A stretch of DNA of 64,000 nt. Source: Oscheius tipulae. Its lineage: Eukaryota; Nematoda; Chromadorea; Rhabditida; Rhabditidae. The notes under the pieces are model-generated. The model searched no databases. It was not told the DNA's origin and saw only the letters and a list, made by a program, of their open reading frames with translations. Made by a program: the position numbers and the translations under genes. The stretch covers positions 1,922,001 to 1,986,000 of the forward strand of contig JASJZH010000006.1 of NCBI GenBank assembly GCA_037178975.1, given 5' to 3'. Positions 12,667 to 23,300 of the stretch are shown here, one piece after another; positions within the stretch are counted from its first letter, which is position 1, and each line of letters opens with the position of its first letter.

Positions 12667-14351
12667 CTAGACAACAATAACTCGATTGCCGCGGCGATCG
12701 GTCATGGGAGCCATCTCAATAAGCTGTGCAATAGCCTCCTCTTCATTTTCGGGGACTGCCATTTTGCTTTTCTCTAGCCACGTAGCAAACTTGACGGTGA
12801 AAACTCCGGCGCAAAAGAAGAAGAGAACAAACAAGATTAAAGTGGAGAACATCACCAGTTTTACTGAAAAATAGATGTAAGCATTAGAGGTGGACACGAC
12901 TATCGAAAAGTCGGAGAGGCAAAAAATATAAAGAGAAAAAGCCGGACAGTAGGAGAGACGAACCAGGGGCCGGAGAGCAGGAAAAAATTCTGAGAGGCAA
13001 AAAGAGAGAGACAGTCGGAGAGTAGGAGAGGCTAGAGGGTGATATAAATTTTTTAACTTACTGTAAACGTCGTCCAGCTTAGGGTACAAAGCTGTGTAGA
13101 GGGATCTCAACTAAAACCTCAAAATATAATTAAAGACAAAGATCTTACTCTGCGGCTCTTGAGAATTTTTGTATCGTACTCTCTGAATAGTCCTAGGCCA
13201 CAGTAGAGAGACGAAACCATCCATAAGAAGTAGTAATAGACGCTTGTGATCACCAAACAGAGACTGTTCTTGAATTGGAGTCCATATGATCCGAAAGCGA
13301 GCATGGGAATGAAGGCGATCCACAAAAATACCTGATGCATTGCTATGTAAATGTTTACGGTAAATTACTTCATTGCCGATATCCTTTCCTTGACGAAGCG
13401 CACGAAAACAACAAGTCAGCAGACTACTAATGTAGAAGATTCCGGTGAGAACGAAGAGAAGGGTGGCAACCGTCTGATCTTTGATATTATAGTGACAGAA
13501 AAACACTCACCGAAAGGGGAACTTTCTTTCGACAGCAACAGCTCATTGTCTCCTTCACGTCCCGATCGTTCAGAAGCTGCAGTCTTATCTTGAACTTGGT
13601 GTCAGCTCGGCGATGACTTGCTTCTTCTTCATCTATCCATTTGATGTAATAAGGAAGGTTGCAGAGGAGCAGACAGACGGGTCTGCAGCACATGTTCTGA
13701 AACTGTTATAAAGCGCTCATCTCTGTTAGACGTGGTAACTTGGGAACGCGTTTCTCTCGACGATAACCATTTCGAAACAAACCTTATGAGGTGTCGCAAT
13801 GTGAAATGAAACACTAGTGAAATTTTTCATTGGTTCATAGATCGGTTTTCAGTACTTACATGGTGTCGAGCTAATTTCAAACGAGCTCGCTTCAAGCGAT
13901 ACGGCAAGAACAGGCTGGCAAATAGGATAATGATTTTTTTTAGGACAAAGTTAACGTTCGAAAGCGCGAGCAGGAAGCAACTGAAGTTGATTGATAAATA
14001 GGCAAGATGTTATACGCTATTCGCACACCGCTGGTTGATCCAAAAATAAACGAAAACAAGAGGACTTGGTTTCGTAAACGCAACAGGGACTGCGGATCCA
14101 CAGCTGGTCAGACTCAGAGGCAAATAATCGATTCTCCGGAAAGAACGAGTGGACTGTGAGAAAACATTTTGTCGCGGCAGTTGCGTGCTACCCGAAAAAA
14201 TGGACACCGTCTGGGTCATGCACATATGATCACAAGCCTGAAATTTGTTCGGGAGAGCATTTTGAACACTGTAACTATAGTACCTGATATTGAGGCTTCC
14301 GTTTTCTCGATCATAGCGCTCAGAACTTCGCCCCCTGTGAGGATGAACCAG
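12667..14351 (-). CDS. Multi-pass membrane protein of unassigned family (5' end missing)
   Basis: Eight phase-consistent exons on the minus strand (14351-14284, 14153-14027, 13980-13860, 13696-13511, 13473-13369, 13331-13149, 13110-13062, 12863-12667) give about 344 residues ending in RGNRVIVV. At least five hydrophobic segments are visible: near FVLKKIIILFASLFL, TVATLLFVLTGIFYI, FLWIAFIPMLAFGSYG, LVITSVYYYFLWMVSSLYC and LVMFSTLILFVLFFFCAG. A Cys-rich juxtamembrane stretch (NMCCRPVCLLLC) precedes a charged loop (KWIDEEEASHRRAD). The C-terminal tail is acidic. I do not recognise the family; a seven-helix receptor with helices still missing upstream is possible. A candidate first exon with ATG at 14,835 (MNKHWKRLYDY) lies beyond a low-complexity stretch but could not be joined with confidence. 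The intron at 12,864-13,061 is filled with purine-rich simple sequence. Confidence 0.6.
12895..13040. repeat. Purine-rich low-complexity tract in an intron
   Basis: The plus strand is built from degenerate GAGAGGCAAAAA and AGGAGAGAC units; on the sense strand of the host gene it is a long pyrimidine tract just downstream of the donor. Similar tracts lie at 14,500-14,770 and 17,295-17,445. Confidence 0.6.
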
Positions 14352-16586
14352 CTGACTTTTGAATTGCAGAGTGATCAAGAACAATGTTGATGTGGTAAAT
14401 CTGAACTGATTTATGACTGGCTAATACTTTTCATTGGCTGATTTAGAGACGAATAAAGTCATACAACTAGGAATATCTGATTTACACTACAATAGATTTG
14501 GGAGATTCAGAGAGGTCGCGAAGCAAAAACAAGAGGATAGCCAAGAAGTCATAGAGTTGGACACGGAAAGATAGAAAGACAATTTGACTGGAAGTAAGGC
14601 AGACAAAAAAGAATAAACAGAGAGTTGGGGAGACAACAAGATCAAAAACCGCGGAGTCAGTGAAACCAATTGTAAGAGAGGGAGAGACAGATCGCCCAAG
14701 AGAAAGTAGATATATTGAAAGTCAGAAAAACAGAGAGACAGAGAGGCGACAGAAAAGCAGAGAGAATTGAAGAAACACCGTTAGCGAAGAAAACAGGAGA
14801 CCGTAGTCGTAGAGTCTCTTCCAATGTTTGTTCATATGACAAATGAAATATCTATCTATCTATCTAGAGATGCAAAGTGCCAATGAACGAATGAGTAGTA
14901 GAGACTTACTGGAATGATAAATTAAATATCGGGAAAATTATAAAACCGATATTCGCAGATATGAACAGTGGAAATGTCAGAGAGGCATTATACTGGAGAG
15001 TAAGGAAGACAGAAGGCTGAAGAGACAAGAAATATGATATCTAAAGAGAGAGCTACAAAGAAACTCGTATCGTGTTCTCTTTTGGATTATGAATCAATTC
15101 AGTTGAGGAAGCTCAACGTGTCGACACACATCTGCGACATCATTTCTGCTGACCTCAACTGCTTTTGATACCGTTTAATAGGACAGATTCAGCGCCCCAT
15201 TTCCACATAATGTTGCTATTGTAAATGACACATTCAGACTAAAACGAGTTCAGTCAAAGTGCCGAAGCATTTTACTCTAGACTGTATGGGAATTATTCCC
15301 ATTTGGTACCATAGAACGCTACCAAATGGAATCACCCAATTGGAAATCGAAACAACCAGCATATTGAGCTGTAGCAGTCGTAGGCCAGTAGAACAGTGTG
15401 TTGTTGGCAGCAGTAAGAATGTATAAACGAGTCATCCATTGCGACGTCAGCAGAAAACGTCTTCACGGCGTTGTACCTCAGATGTCAACTAGCGACTATA
15501 TCCAGATGAAGGATCAGGCATCCGCCACAAAGAAGTGTTACCCTTTAGAAAATGGAGGAACGTGATTAGTAAACGTTACTCGTTACTCTCTTGGTATTTG
15601 AAGGCTCACTAACAATCAGGAAGTAAATTTACTGTGTGAAACATTAGATAGTAAAACAAGGCAGGAATACAGACATTTTGATATTGGAAGTCTATTGATT
15701 TGCTGGAGCTAAAGAAGAGAAACTCGCATAAAACTTCAGTCGGTACCAGACACATATTTTACTCACCTACTGAAAGGTTTATTCTGTATGTATTGTATAA
15801 TGCTGCCGAGATATGTTATTAGAAGTCTACAAAGTGGATATACTTTTCTTTGTATTTATTTTTGTTTGGTAATCATCTTTGCTATCACGCTACCCTTTTC
15901 CTACAGTTTCAGGTGTTGTTACCGTGTGCCCTGACATAACAACCTGGACGCAACAAAGGTGCTCCCGACAAGGTCTGCATTGTTGGGAGCACTAGTACTT
16001 ATTCGGTGCATGTAAAAGGAGTCAACCATTTGTATGCTCAGATTAAACTATTCCGTGGGTATAGTCACAGTGATCCTCTTGGGGTTTGCACCATCTCCGC
16101 ACCTTCCAAGTGCACCCATAGCTAGGTAGTATGTTTGACCCAGTTGATGCTTTGGTACATCTGAGATTAAAAAATATCTCTAGGATTCCGAGTTGGATGG
16201 CTTGAAATTGCATCAAATTATTGTACATTCGAATAGTTCCCATACCTTTTTTATACCTTTTTCTGTCATTCCTTGTTCATAAGATTCTCATTATCCCATT
16301 CTCTCATTCTATGTACCATAAATCGCAAATCCGCTTGCAATTTATGTTGAGAGCAATATACTTTTAGATACAAAAGCTCTCTGCAATTTGCCTATCATAT
16401 GACTGACCCATTCTTCTCCTGGACAAGGAATCACCAGTCCTCTGCTTGACCTCATCCTTCTATCCCGCCCATTTTTGAATGTCTCTACTGGCGTCTCTCT
16501 GCGCTCTCTCTAATGAATCGTCACAGCGAGGCGTAAATCTACGCTCCACCTGCGCAGCCACGCCCCCTTGGCGCTTGGCGGGAAGG
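14352..16586. other. Intergenic with simple repeats
   Basis: Contains a purine-rich GAGACAGA-type tract (about 14,500-14,770) and a short TATC microsatellite (about 14,848-14,866). The rest (14,900-16,480) shows no gene, RNA or transposon end that I can support. The missing 5' exons of the membrane-protein gene may lie near 14,700-14,840. Confidence 0.4.
14500..14770. repeat. Purine-rich GAGACAGA-type tract
   Basis: Degenerate repeats of GAGAGACAGA and AGAAAGACA on the plus strand. It makes long open frames on the minus strand that are simple-sequence artefacts (Leu/Ser-rich). Confidence 0.6.
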
Positions 16587-16595
16587 TTAAATATA
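16587..16595 (+). promoter_or_regulatory. Possible TATA element of the HMG-box gene
   Basis: The sequence TTAAATATA lies about 110 bp upstream of the HMG-box start codon and about 50 bp before a likely 5'UTR donor (GTAAGA at 16,639). Position and AT content fit a TATA box; nothing proves it. Confidence 0.3.
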
Positions 16596-16699
16596 CGAGC
16601 AGTAGCGTTCCTCCTCATTAATATGCCTCAATCTCTTCGTAAGAGTGTCTCCTTTTTTTTTCTTATCTCCTCCACTGCAATCTAGACTTGTATTTACAG

Positions 16700-17121
16700 A
16701 TGGTTCGTACTTCCGGTCGTAAAACTACTGTTGCCGCTGTGCCGAAGAAGACAAAGTCGCCCAAAAAAGAGAAGAAGGAGCGCAAGAAGAAGGACCCTAA
16801 TGCCCCTAAGCGTGCGCAGTCCGCTTATATGCTCTGGCTCGGAGAGAATCGCGCCAAGCTCACCAAACCCGGAATGAGTGTCGTCGATGTTTCTCGTGTA
16901 AGTTTCTTATTTTATTTACTGCATTCAAGCATCCCTTAAGACATTATATTCCCGTTTTTCAGGCTGCTGGAGTTGAATGGGCCACCGTGAAGGACAAGAG
17001 CAAGTGGGAAAAGCAAGCTGGAGTTGAGAAGCAGCGTTACGAGAAGGAGATGGCTGCCTACAAGGCCGGAGGAGCTACTCCTAAGAAGAGTCCCAAGAAG
17101 ACTGCTGCCAAGAAGAAGTAA
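16700..17121 (+). CDS. Small single HMG-box chromatin protein
   Basis: Two exons (16700-16897 and 16963-17121) encode 118 residues. A Lys-rich N-terminal arm (PKKTKSPKKEKKERKKKDP) leads into one HMG box beginning DPNAPKRAQSAYMLWL and continuing with MSVVDVSRAAGVEWATVKDK, then a basic tail KKSPKKTAAKKK. The box resembles that of SSRP1 (the FACT subunit) rather than sequence-specific HMG factors, but the large SSRP1 N-terminal domains are absent, so it is a free-standing HMGB/Nhp6-like protein that bends DNA in chromatin. The start codon directly follows an AG acceptor (TATTTACAG); a donor GTAAGA at 16,639 suggests a 61-nt 5'UTR intron, although trans-splicing is also possible. An upstream ATG at 16,623 would open an out-of-frame uORF if included in the mRNA. 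AATAAA follows at 17,188. Confidence 0.88.
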
Positions 17122-17187
17122 ATCCGCTACCACGTCGACGTCTTCCACATACATATTTCCCGCTCACACTCCTTGTACTGATCTCAT

Positions 17188-17193
17188 AATAAA
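17188..17193 (+). terminator. Polyadenylation signal AATAAA of the HMG-box gene
   Basis: Canonical hexamer 66 nt after the stop codon of the HMG-box gene. Confidence 0.6.
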
Positions 17194-17294
17194 ACCTGCT
17201 ACTCAACAAAATTGGTGCTGTTTGCTGTTCCGGGCATCACAAAATCGTAGAAACTGAAAGTCAAAAAATGGAGATAACGAAAAATAGATCAATA

Positions 17295-17445
17295 AAAAGA
17301 GTCATTGAGACGAACCAAGGAGAAAAAAAGACAAAGAGACAGTAATACGAAGATATGAAGATACAGAGATATAGAGATACAGAGACAGAGAAACAGAGAG
17401 ACAGACACAGACAGAAAGACAAAGAGGCAAAGAGTCAAAGATCTC
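17295..17445. repeat. Purine-rich GAGATACA/GACAGA tract
   Basis: Imperfect 6-8 bp units such as AGAGATACAGAGACAGAG on the plus strand. It resembles the tracts at 12,895-13,040 and 14,500-14,770. Confidence 0.65.
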
Positions 17446-17929
17446 TACCGCGACATCAAAAGCTCGTCCAATTTCACCAGCGACAGTCAAGTTTCGTATC
17501 AATGTGTAGAACAGACAGTTGGACGATGAGGACCAGCCGCAAGAAAGAGTGTAACTTCAGTTGATGAAGTCTCAGCCGCAGCAATGATCCCACTATTTCC
17601 CATCATGATGTAGTCTAGACGGTTCGAATTGTTGTGTAACCATCTCGTGCCAAACGAAGTTGGTACCTGGATTTGAGCCTGTCTCAGGAAGATAAGCAAA
17701 TATGCGCAAGTCCAAGTCCTAACGTCCTCTGTCTCCACTCTTTTCTGTTGAACTCCATTTAGCTCTCGCTCATTAAGCTCGCCGCGTCTACTTTCCAGCA
17801 GTGGGCTTCAAAACTACTGTATATATGACAGTATAACTCCACACCGATTTTGGCACTCTCCGTTTTCCTCTCCTGTCGTAACATTCTGCTGTTGTTCGAA
17901 ACAATAGACGCCGCACTGTTCTAGACTCT

Positions 17930-19215
17930 CCCACGACAGATGACTCAAGCATCGATCTGGCCGGCACACTCCTCCCTTTCACTGTTTCTAGACCACACGC
18001 ACGCACTGACCATCCGACGGTCCGGAATGTTATTTCGAACCACTCGTCAGTGAACAGTGGCAAGATTTAGCTTGCCCTCTCAGTTCCCAGGCCACCACAC
18101 TGTCCACCCGGCTGTCCGAGTTGCGTTTTCTTCCCACCCTACAGTCGAGCAGTGGCAAGATTTGGCAATTGAGACAGCCGTGGACGCCCTCCTCAACAGG
18201 TACACCACCTCTCCTCGATTTGCAGGCCACACGCATGTCCGCCTGGCAGTCCGATTTGCTATTTCTTCCCATTCGGCTGTGAGCAGTGGCAAGACTTGGC
18301 AAATCAGACGGCCGCGGGCACCGATATCTGGTGATCCTCTCAATTTCCAGACCATATGTACTGTCCACTCGACGGTCCGAGCTGACATTTTTTTCCACTC
18401 TGTAGTGAACAGTGGCAAGATTTGACCGCTCCGACAGTCCCGGACAGCAATCCCCTCTCTCTCTCTCTTCTCCAGACTACTCATACTGGTCTATCCAGCG
18501 GTTCGAATTGCTATTTTTCCCACTCGGCTATGAGTAGTGGTAAGACTTGGCAATTCCGACAACCGTAGTTTGACCTCGGCTTGTCGTCTAAGTACATGGA
18601 CAACTCACACGCTGTCCCTCCGGCAGTCTGAACTGTCGTTTCTTTCCACCCAAGTGGTAGGCAGTGATAAGATTTGGCAGCTCAGACAGCCCTGGGCATT
18701 CCTTTCCTCAGTCTCCCGACCACACTGCCCACCCGGCGTTCCAAATTGTCATTTCTTTCCACTTGGCTGTGAACAGTGGCAAGACTTGGCACTTTGGACA
18801 GCCGTGGGCGTCCAGCTCAATTGATATACCTCATCACATTTTTTTTAAATTACACGCACTGTACACCCGGTGGTCCAAGCTGTCATTTCGTTCATCTTGG
18901 TGTGGAACAGTGGTAAGATTTGGCAGTCCCGACAGCCGTGGACGTTCACCTCAAAGTGTCCTCTCAGTTTCCAGATAACACACTCTACATACATTGCCAT
19001 TTCTTATAACTCGGTTGCGAGCAGTGGCAAGACTCGGCAAATCAAACAGCAGCGGATATCAACCTCAACTAGTACACCTCCTCTCCTATTTCTTGACCAT
19101 CCGGCGGTCTCAATTGCTATGTCTGTTCACTCGGCTGTCGGCAGCGGTAAGACTTGGCAATTTAGACGACCGTGGACATCAACTTCAGCTGGTCCAAAGT
19201 TCACCCGGGGTGGCT
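17930..19215. repeat. Diverged satellite array of about 121-bp units
   Basis: A landmark (AGTGGCAAGAYTTGGCA) recurs at about 18056, 18151, 18285, 18411, 18536, 18663, 18775, 18909, 19023 and 19143, a mean spacing of about 121 bp. Each unit also carries a GACAGCCGTGGAC block after it and a CCACCCGGCGGTCC, TTTCTTCCCACTCGGCTGTG block before it. Copies differ by substitutions and small indels (spacings 95-134 bp), so this is an old array. The several overlapping open frames arise from the lack of stops in the unit and are not genes. Confidence 0.85.
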
Positions 19216-20317
19216 GATATCATTACATGCAGTGGCAAGTCACGCTTGTATCCCGATGGATAAGGACGTGACAGCATGTGTCCCGCTTTCCGAAATCAAT
19301 CATCCACGGCTTTAGAACATGGCTAATGAGATAGTACACAACAAAGTTACATACTTCAGGTACTGCCCTGTCCTGCCGGTTTGCATTTGCCATGTTCTAC
19401 CATGGCCAAAACAACCGAGAGACGCTGTTTGCAAGCTACCCTGGCTAGTCCTGTCGGCCATCCGCATGTTACATGTGAAAGCATCAAGCAGTGAGCTAAC
19501 TCTATACCGTTTCAAAGGCCAGATGGCTATCAAAATAATAACTGAACCCCTCTGCGTCTCTTCATATGCGAAAAGGAGAACATGTTCGGAACATTGTGCG
19601 CCGCAGAATGAGCAAGTCTCATCATGTGGAAAAATAACATGAACCCAGGTCTTCCTCGCTGTGTGTGAAAACTCGATTGAGAAACAATTTGCGCGCCCCT
19701 TACCATTTCAGATAGGTGTGAATGTTCCTCTAACGACATCGCTAGTGGAATATTGGAACGCGCTCGGAGCGCGAGATACCTGTGATTCTTTTGATTAGGT
19801 GATATGAAATGACCGTGAACCGACTCTCTCCCGCGCCATCGACCTAGATCGATCCCGAACCTAAGGTCGGCTCCTAATCCTCTGTACAGTCAAGCGCTTC
19901 CTGACACCCCAGTTTTTCCGTGGTTAATCGCTGTATCCACCAGCCAGTTTTTATTGCATTTTCTCAAGACTTTCGTTTGCATTCCGTGTTAGGTGTTGGT
20001 TTTTTTTAAATCTGCATACCAGGGTCAAATTTTAGACTCAAAGCTATCGTTTTCCGGGAAAAGCGAAAAAAGCTCCGGATAACTTGCAACTAGATTGATA
20101 ATGCCACTTGGGAGACACAGTTTTATAAAGACTCAGGCTAATACGACAGTGAAGTTCCCAAACTGAACCTGGAAACCGTCGTACACATACGATGGTTGTG
20201 GTTATCTTTTTAAGTTGTTTAGGGTAGACCTTCTACGTGTAGATTTCTTTTCCAATCATTTGTTAGCCGATAAATCTTTTAAGCTTACAGTAACTACAAC
20301 ATCTGCTCTGCTCCTCA
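19216..20317. other. Intergenic, upstream of the myosin gene
   Basis: Short open frames on both strands around 19,310-19,740 have no recognisable features. Nothing else is supported; the myosin promoter should lie here. Confidence 0.4.
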
Positions 20318-23300
20318 ATGGAGAGCAAGAGCTCTGATGAGAATCTTGTGTTCATTGCCGACTCTTCGGAAACAGCGGTGTTGTATTCGATTCAACAGCG
20401 ATTTGAACGGAAGAGGATCTACGTAAGCGCTTTATGAAATACCTACCGTATAGATTTAGACTAATGTCGGGGACAATCTCTTGGTTTTGAATCCCTACGA
20501 GAAGTATCCCATTTTCGACAATGCTGTACTCTCACAGTACGACAGAGAGAACTCTACAGCGTGAGCTATGAATGCTTTTCAGATCACAACAATAGTTCAG
20601 ACACATTTTTGCCGTTGCTAGAGATGCTCTTGCCGCATTAAAGAATGGATCAGATGTCGAGAATATCATCTTCAGCGGTGAATCAGGCTCCGGAAAGAGT
20701 TTCAATGCCCACAATGTGATGCTCTATCTGGCTTCTCAAGAAAGCAGTAAACTTGGATCACAAGAAGTAAACCAAATGCTTGAAAATACCGCGAAGTTTC
20801 TCAGATCGAAGCCTTCAATACGATCATCAATAGCATCGCTTGTGCCAAGACTCCCAAAAACGATTCTGCTACAAGATTTGGTTATTGTGCGGACTTACTT
20901 TACAAAAAGTGGGTTTAGCCATAAAAATGACAGCACTTTTTTAGCTATGTCCTTTCTGGCCTCAATGTCAAGGCTACAACTCCATTGGAGACAGTGAGAG
21001 TGGTTTCTCAGAAGCCTGGAGAGCGGAACTTTAACATCTTCTATGAAGTAGTTCATGGTCTTGAGTCCGAAATGAAATCGAGTATGGGGCTAAAAGAAGG
21101 ACAAAAATTTTTCTACATGAATCAAGTGAGAATCATAATTAGAACCTATTGAAATGGTTTTAGGGAAAAGTTCAAGACAATGCCTCTACTGATCGACAAA
21201 GCTTTTCGAAACTTGAAAAGGCTTTGGAAGTTATGGGCTTCACTGAAGATCACAGAAGCTTGATTTTCAAAACCATCGTCGCTATACTTCACCTCGGCAA
21301 TGTGTTCTTCCGACAAAAGAGAGCTGTAGGTGGGGAGCGGGATATGAAACATCCTTTTAGATGCCAAACGAGCCGTCAGAAGGTGTCGAGGTTGGAAATG
21401 AGACAGAAATCAAATGGACCAGTTATCTTCTGGAGGTCGATCACAATCTCTGGTCACAGTCGTTCACCACAAAAATTACCGTGAGTATTCAAATTTTTTT
21501 CAATTTTTGGTCTTTTTTAGAAAACCGAGGAAGGTCTGGACTATACAACATACGACATGGGTCAAGCTCTCGATGCCAGAGATTCGTTGGCTCAGACGAT
21601 CTATGAGGAGCTCTTCAACTGGATTCTTGGCCGTATTTCTTACAACTTCAAGTGCCGAGACGCTACGGCTACTATTACCGTAGTCGATATGTATGGTTAC
21701 GAGGTCGGCCACTTGAATTTGGTGCACTAAACTCTCGTTTCTCAGAAATACAACAACAACGGTTTGGAGCAGCTATTCATCAACACAATCAACGAGAAAA
21801 TGGCCAACGTGTTTGTGAAGCAGTGCTTCTACGAGCCAGTGGAAAATTATATCCGAGAAGGGGTACATGCTCCTGTTGAGGTATCCTACCTATCCTGCCC
21901 ATGTACAGCAAATTTAAAGAACCCTGCCAGCTTGGATAATTCGAAAACTGTGGATCTTTTGGCCAAGAAACCATATGGTCTTTTGAACTTGTTAGACGAT
22001 GAAGCGAAATTCCCAAAAGTGAGCTCACTTCCCTAGTGTTTGTCACTGTCATAATGTGAAACTTTTAGGGCTCGGATGATTCTTATCTACAACATTGTAC
22101 TTTGAATCATGCTGACAAGGGAAATTACGGGAAACCTCGGAACAAGGATCGCCTCGAGTACTGTGTTCGTCATTTTTATGGATCAACGTGGTACACTGTT
22201 AACGAATTTGTGCACAGAAACAAAAGAACCGTGGCTGCCATGCTTGTGAAACTTCTTGCCGAGAGTCAAAACTCCGTAAATCATTATCTTCACTTCAAAC
22301 TTCAGACTTTAAGATCATTTCCATGCTGTTCAGGCCAATTTACAAGGAGAACCATGCCCACACTACCTTCAATGCTAAACAAGTTGTTTTGGCTGCCAAT
22401 GTTCTCTCGGAGAAACTCTTGAAGTAGTTTCGTAGTGTTCCAAATAGTTTTTTTTTGCGTTCAGCGGTTCATCGCGCTATGTTTTCTGCGTCAAGTCAAA
22501 CAACGAGAGACAGCCGGCCCGATTTGACATACCTACAGTTTCGAGGCAGTTGAAGGCGCTGTGCATCAATGACCTTCTCCTCTTCCGTCTTCGAGGGTAC
22601 CCTATCCGAATTCCCTTCTCTCTCTTCACTCAAAGGTATACTCTGAAGATTTTACAAAAATGATAAAAAGAGTTGCCCACGGCTGGAATCGAACCAGCGT
22701 CGCCACGGCCACAACGTGGAGTACTAACCACTATACTACGTGGGCCAATAGCGCGTGCCACTCGGGCAATTGACATGCCCGCTGCTATGTAAACAACAGA
22801 TGCTTGCAGGTATCGCTGTCTACTTCTCTCCGAAATCGCTGTGCATCAGAAGCAGAAAGAAATTATTGTGGATATCTTAGAGGGACAAGGAGAGGAATAC
22901 TGTGTCGACTTCAAAATTGGTATTTTTAAAGCGTAACATGAGTATTTTTCCATACAGGACGGAACTATGTCTTTCTCCGAGACTCACTCCTTGTCAAACT
23001 CGACTCTGAAAGAGACCGAATCAGGAAGAAAGCTGAAATCATGATCCAGAAAACCGTCAAAGCCTATGCCTCCAGGAAAAAGTACCTCAAAGTACGCAAG
23101 GCTACGATTGTTCTCCAGGCAGGACTGAGAGGGTGGAAAGCCAGGTTTCCGACACAATAAGAGCCAAATAGTTTTCTTTTTCAGAAAAATGACAAACATA
23201 ATGAAGAACGAAATGCTGGCTAAGCTCGGCTTGCCGAGTAGACGGAATCGTCGGCTGGAAGCATATCACATGGGTCTGAAGGATCCAACGGAGAACAAGG

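Larger units (their letters stand above)
17122..17929. other. Intergenic with purine-rich tract
   Basis: Holds the HMG-box gene's polyadenylation signal and, at 17,295-17,445, a purine-rich simple repeat (AGAGATACAGAGACAGAG type). No gene was found. Confidence 0.5.

Noticed and set aside
14487-14842. Leu/Ser-rich hydrophobic frames suggesting membrane helices
   Set aside because: They are produced by the purine-rich simple repeat read on the minus strand.
17788-19263. Many overlapping 90-130 codon frames on both strands
   Set aside because: They follow the 121-bp satellite period, which is not a multiple of three; the frames arise because the unit lacks stops.
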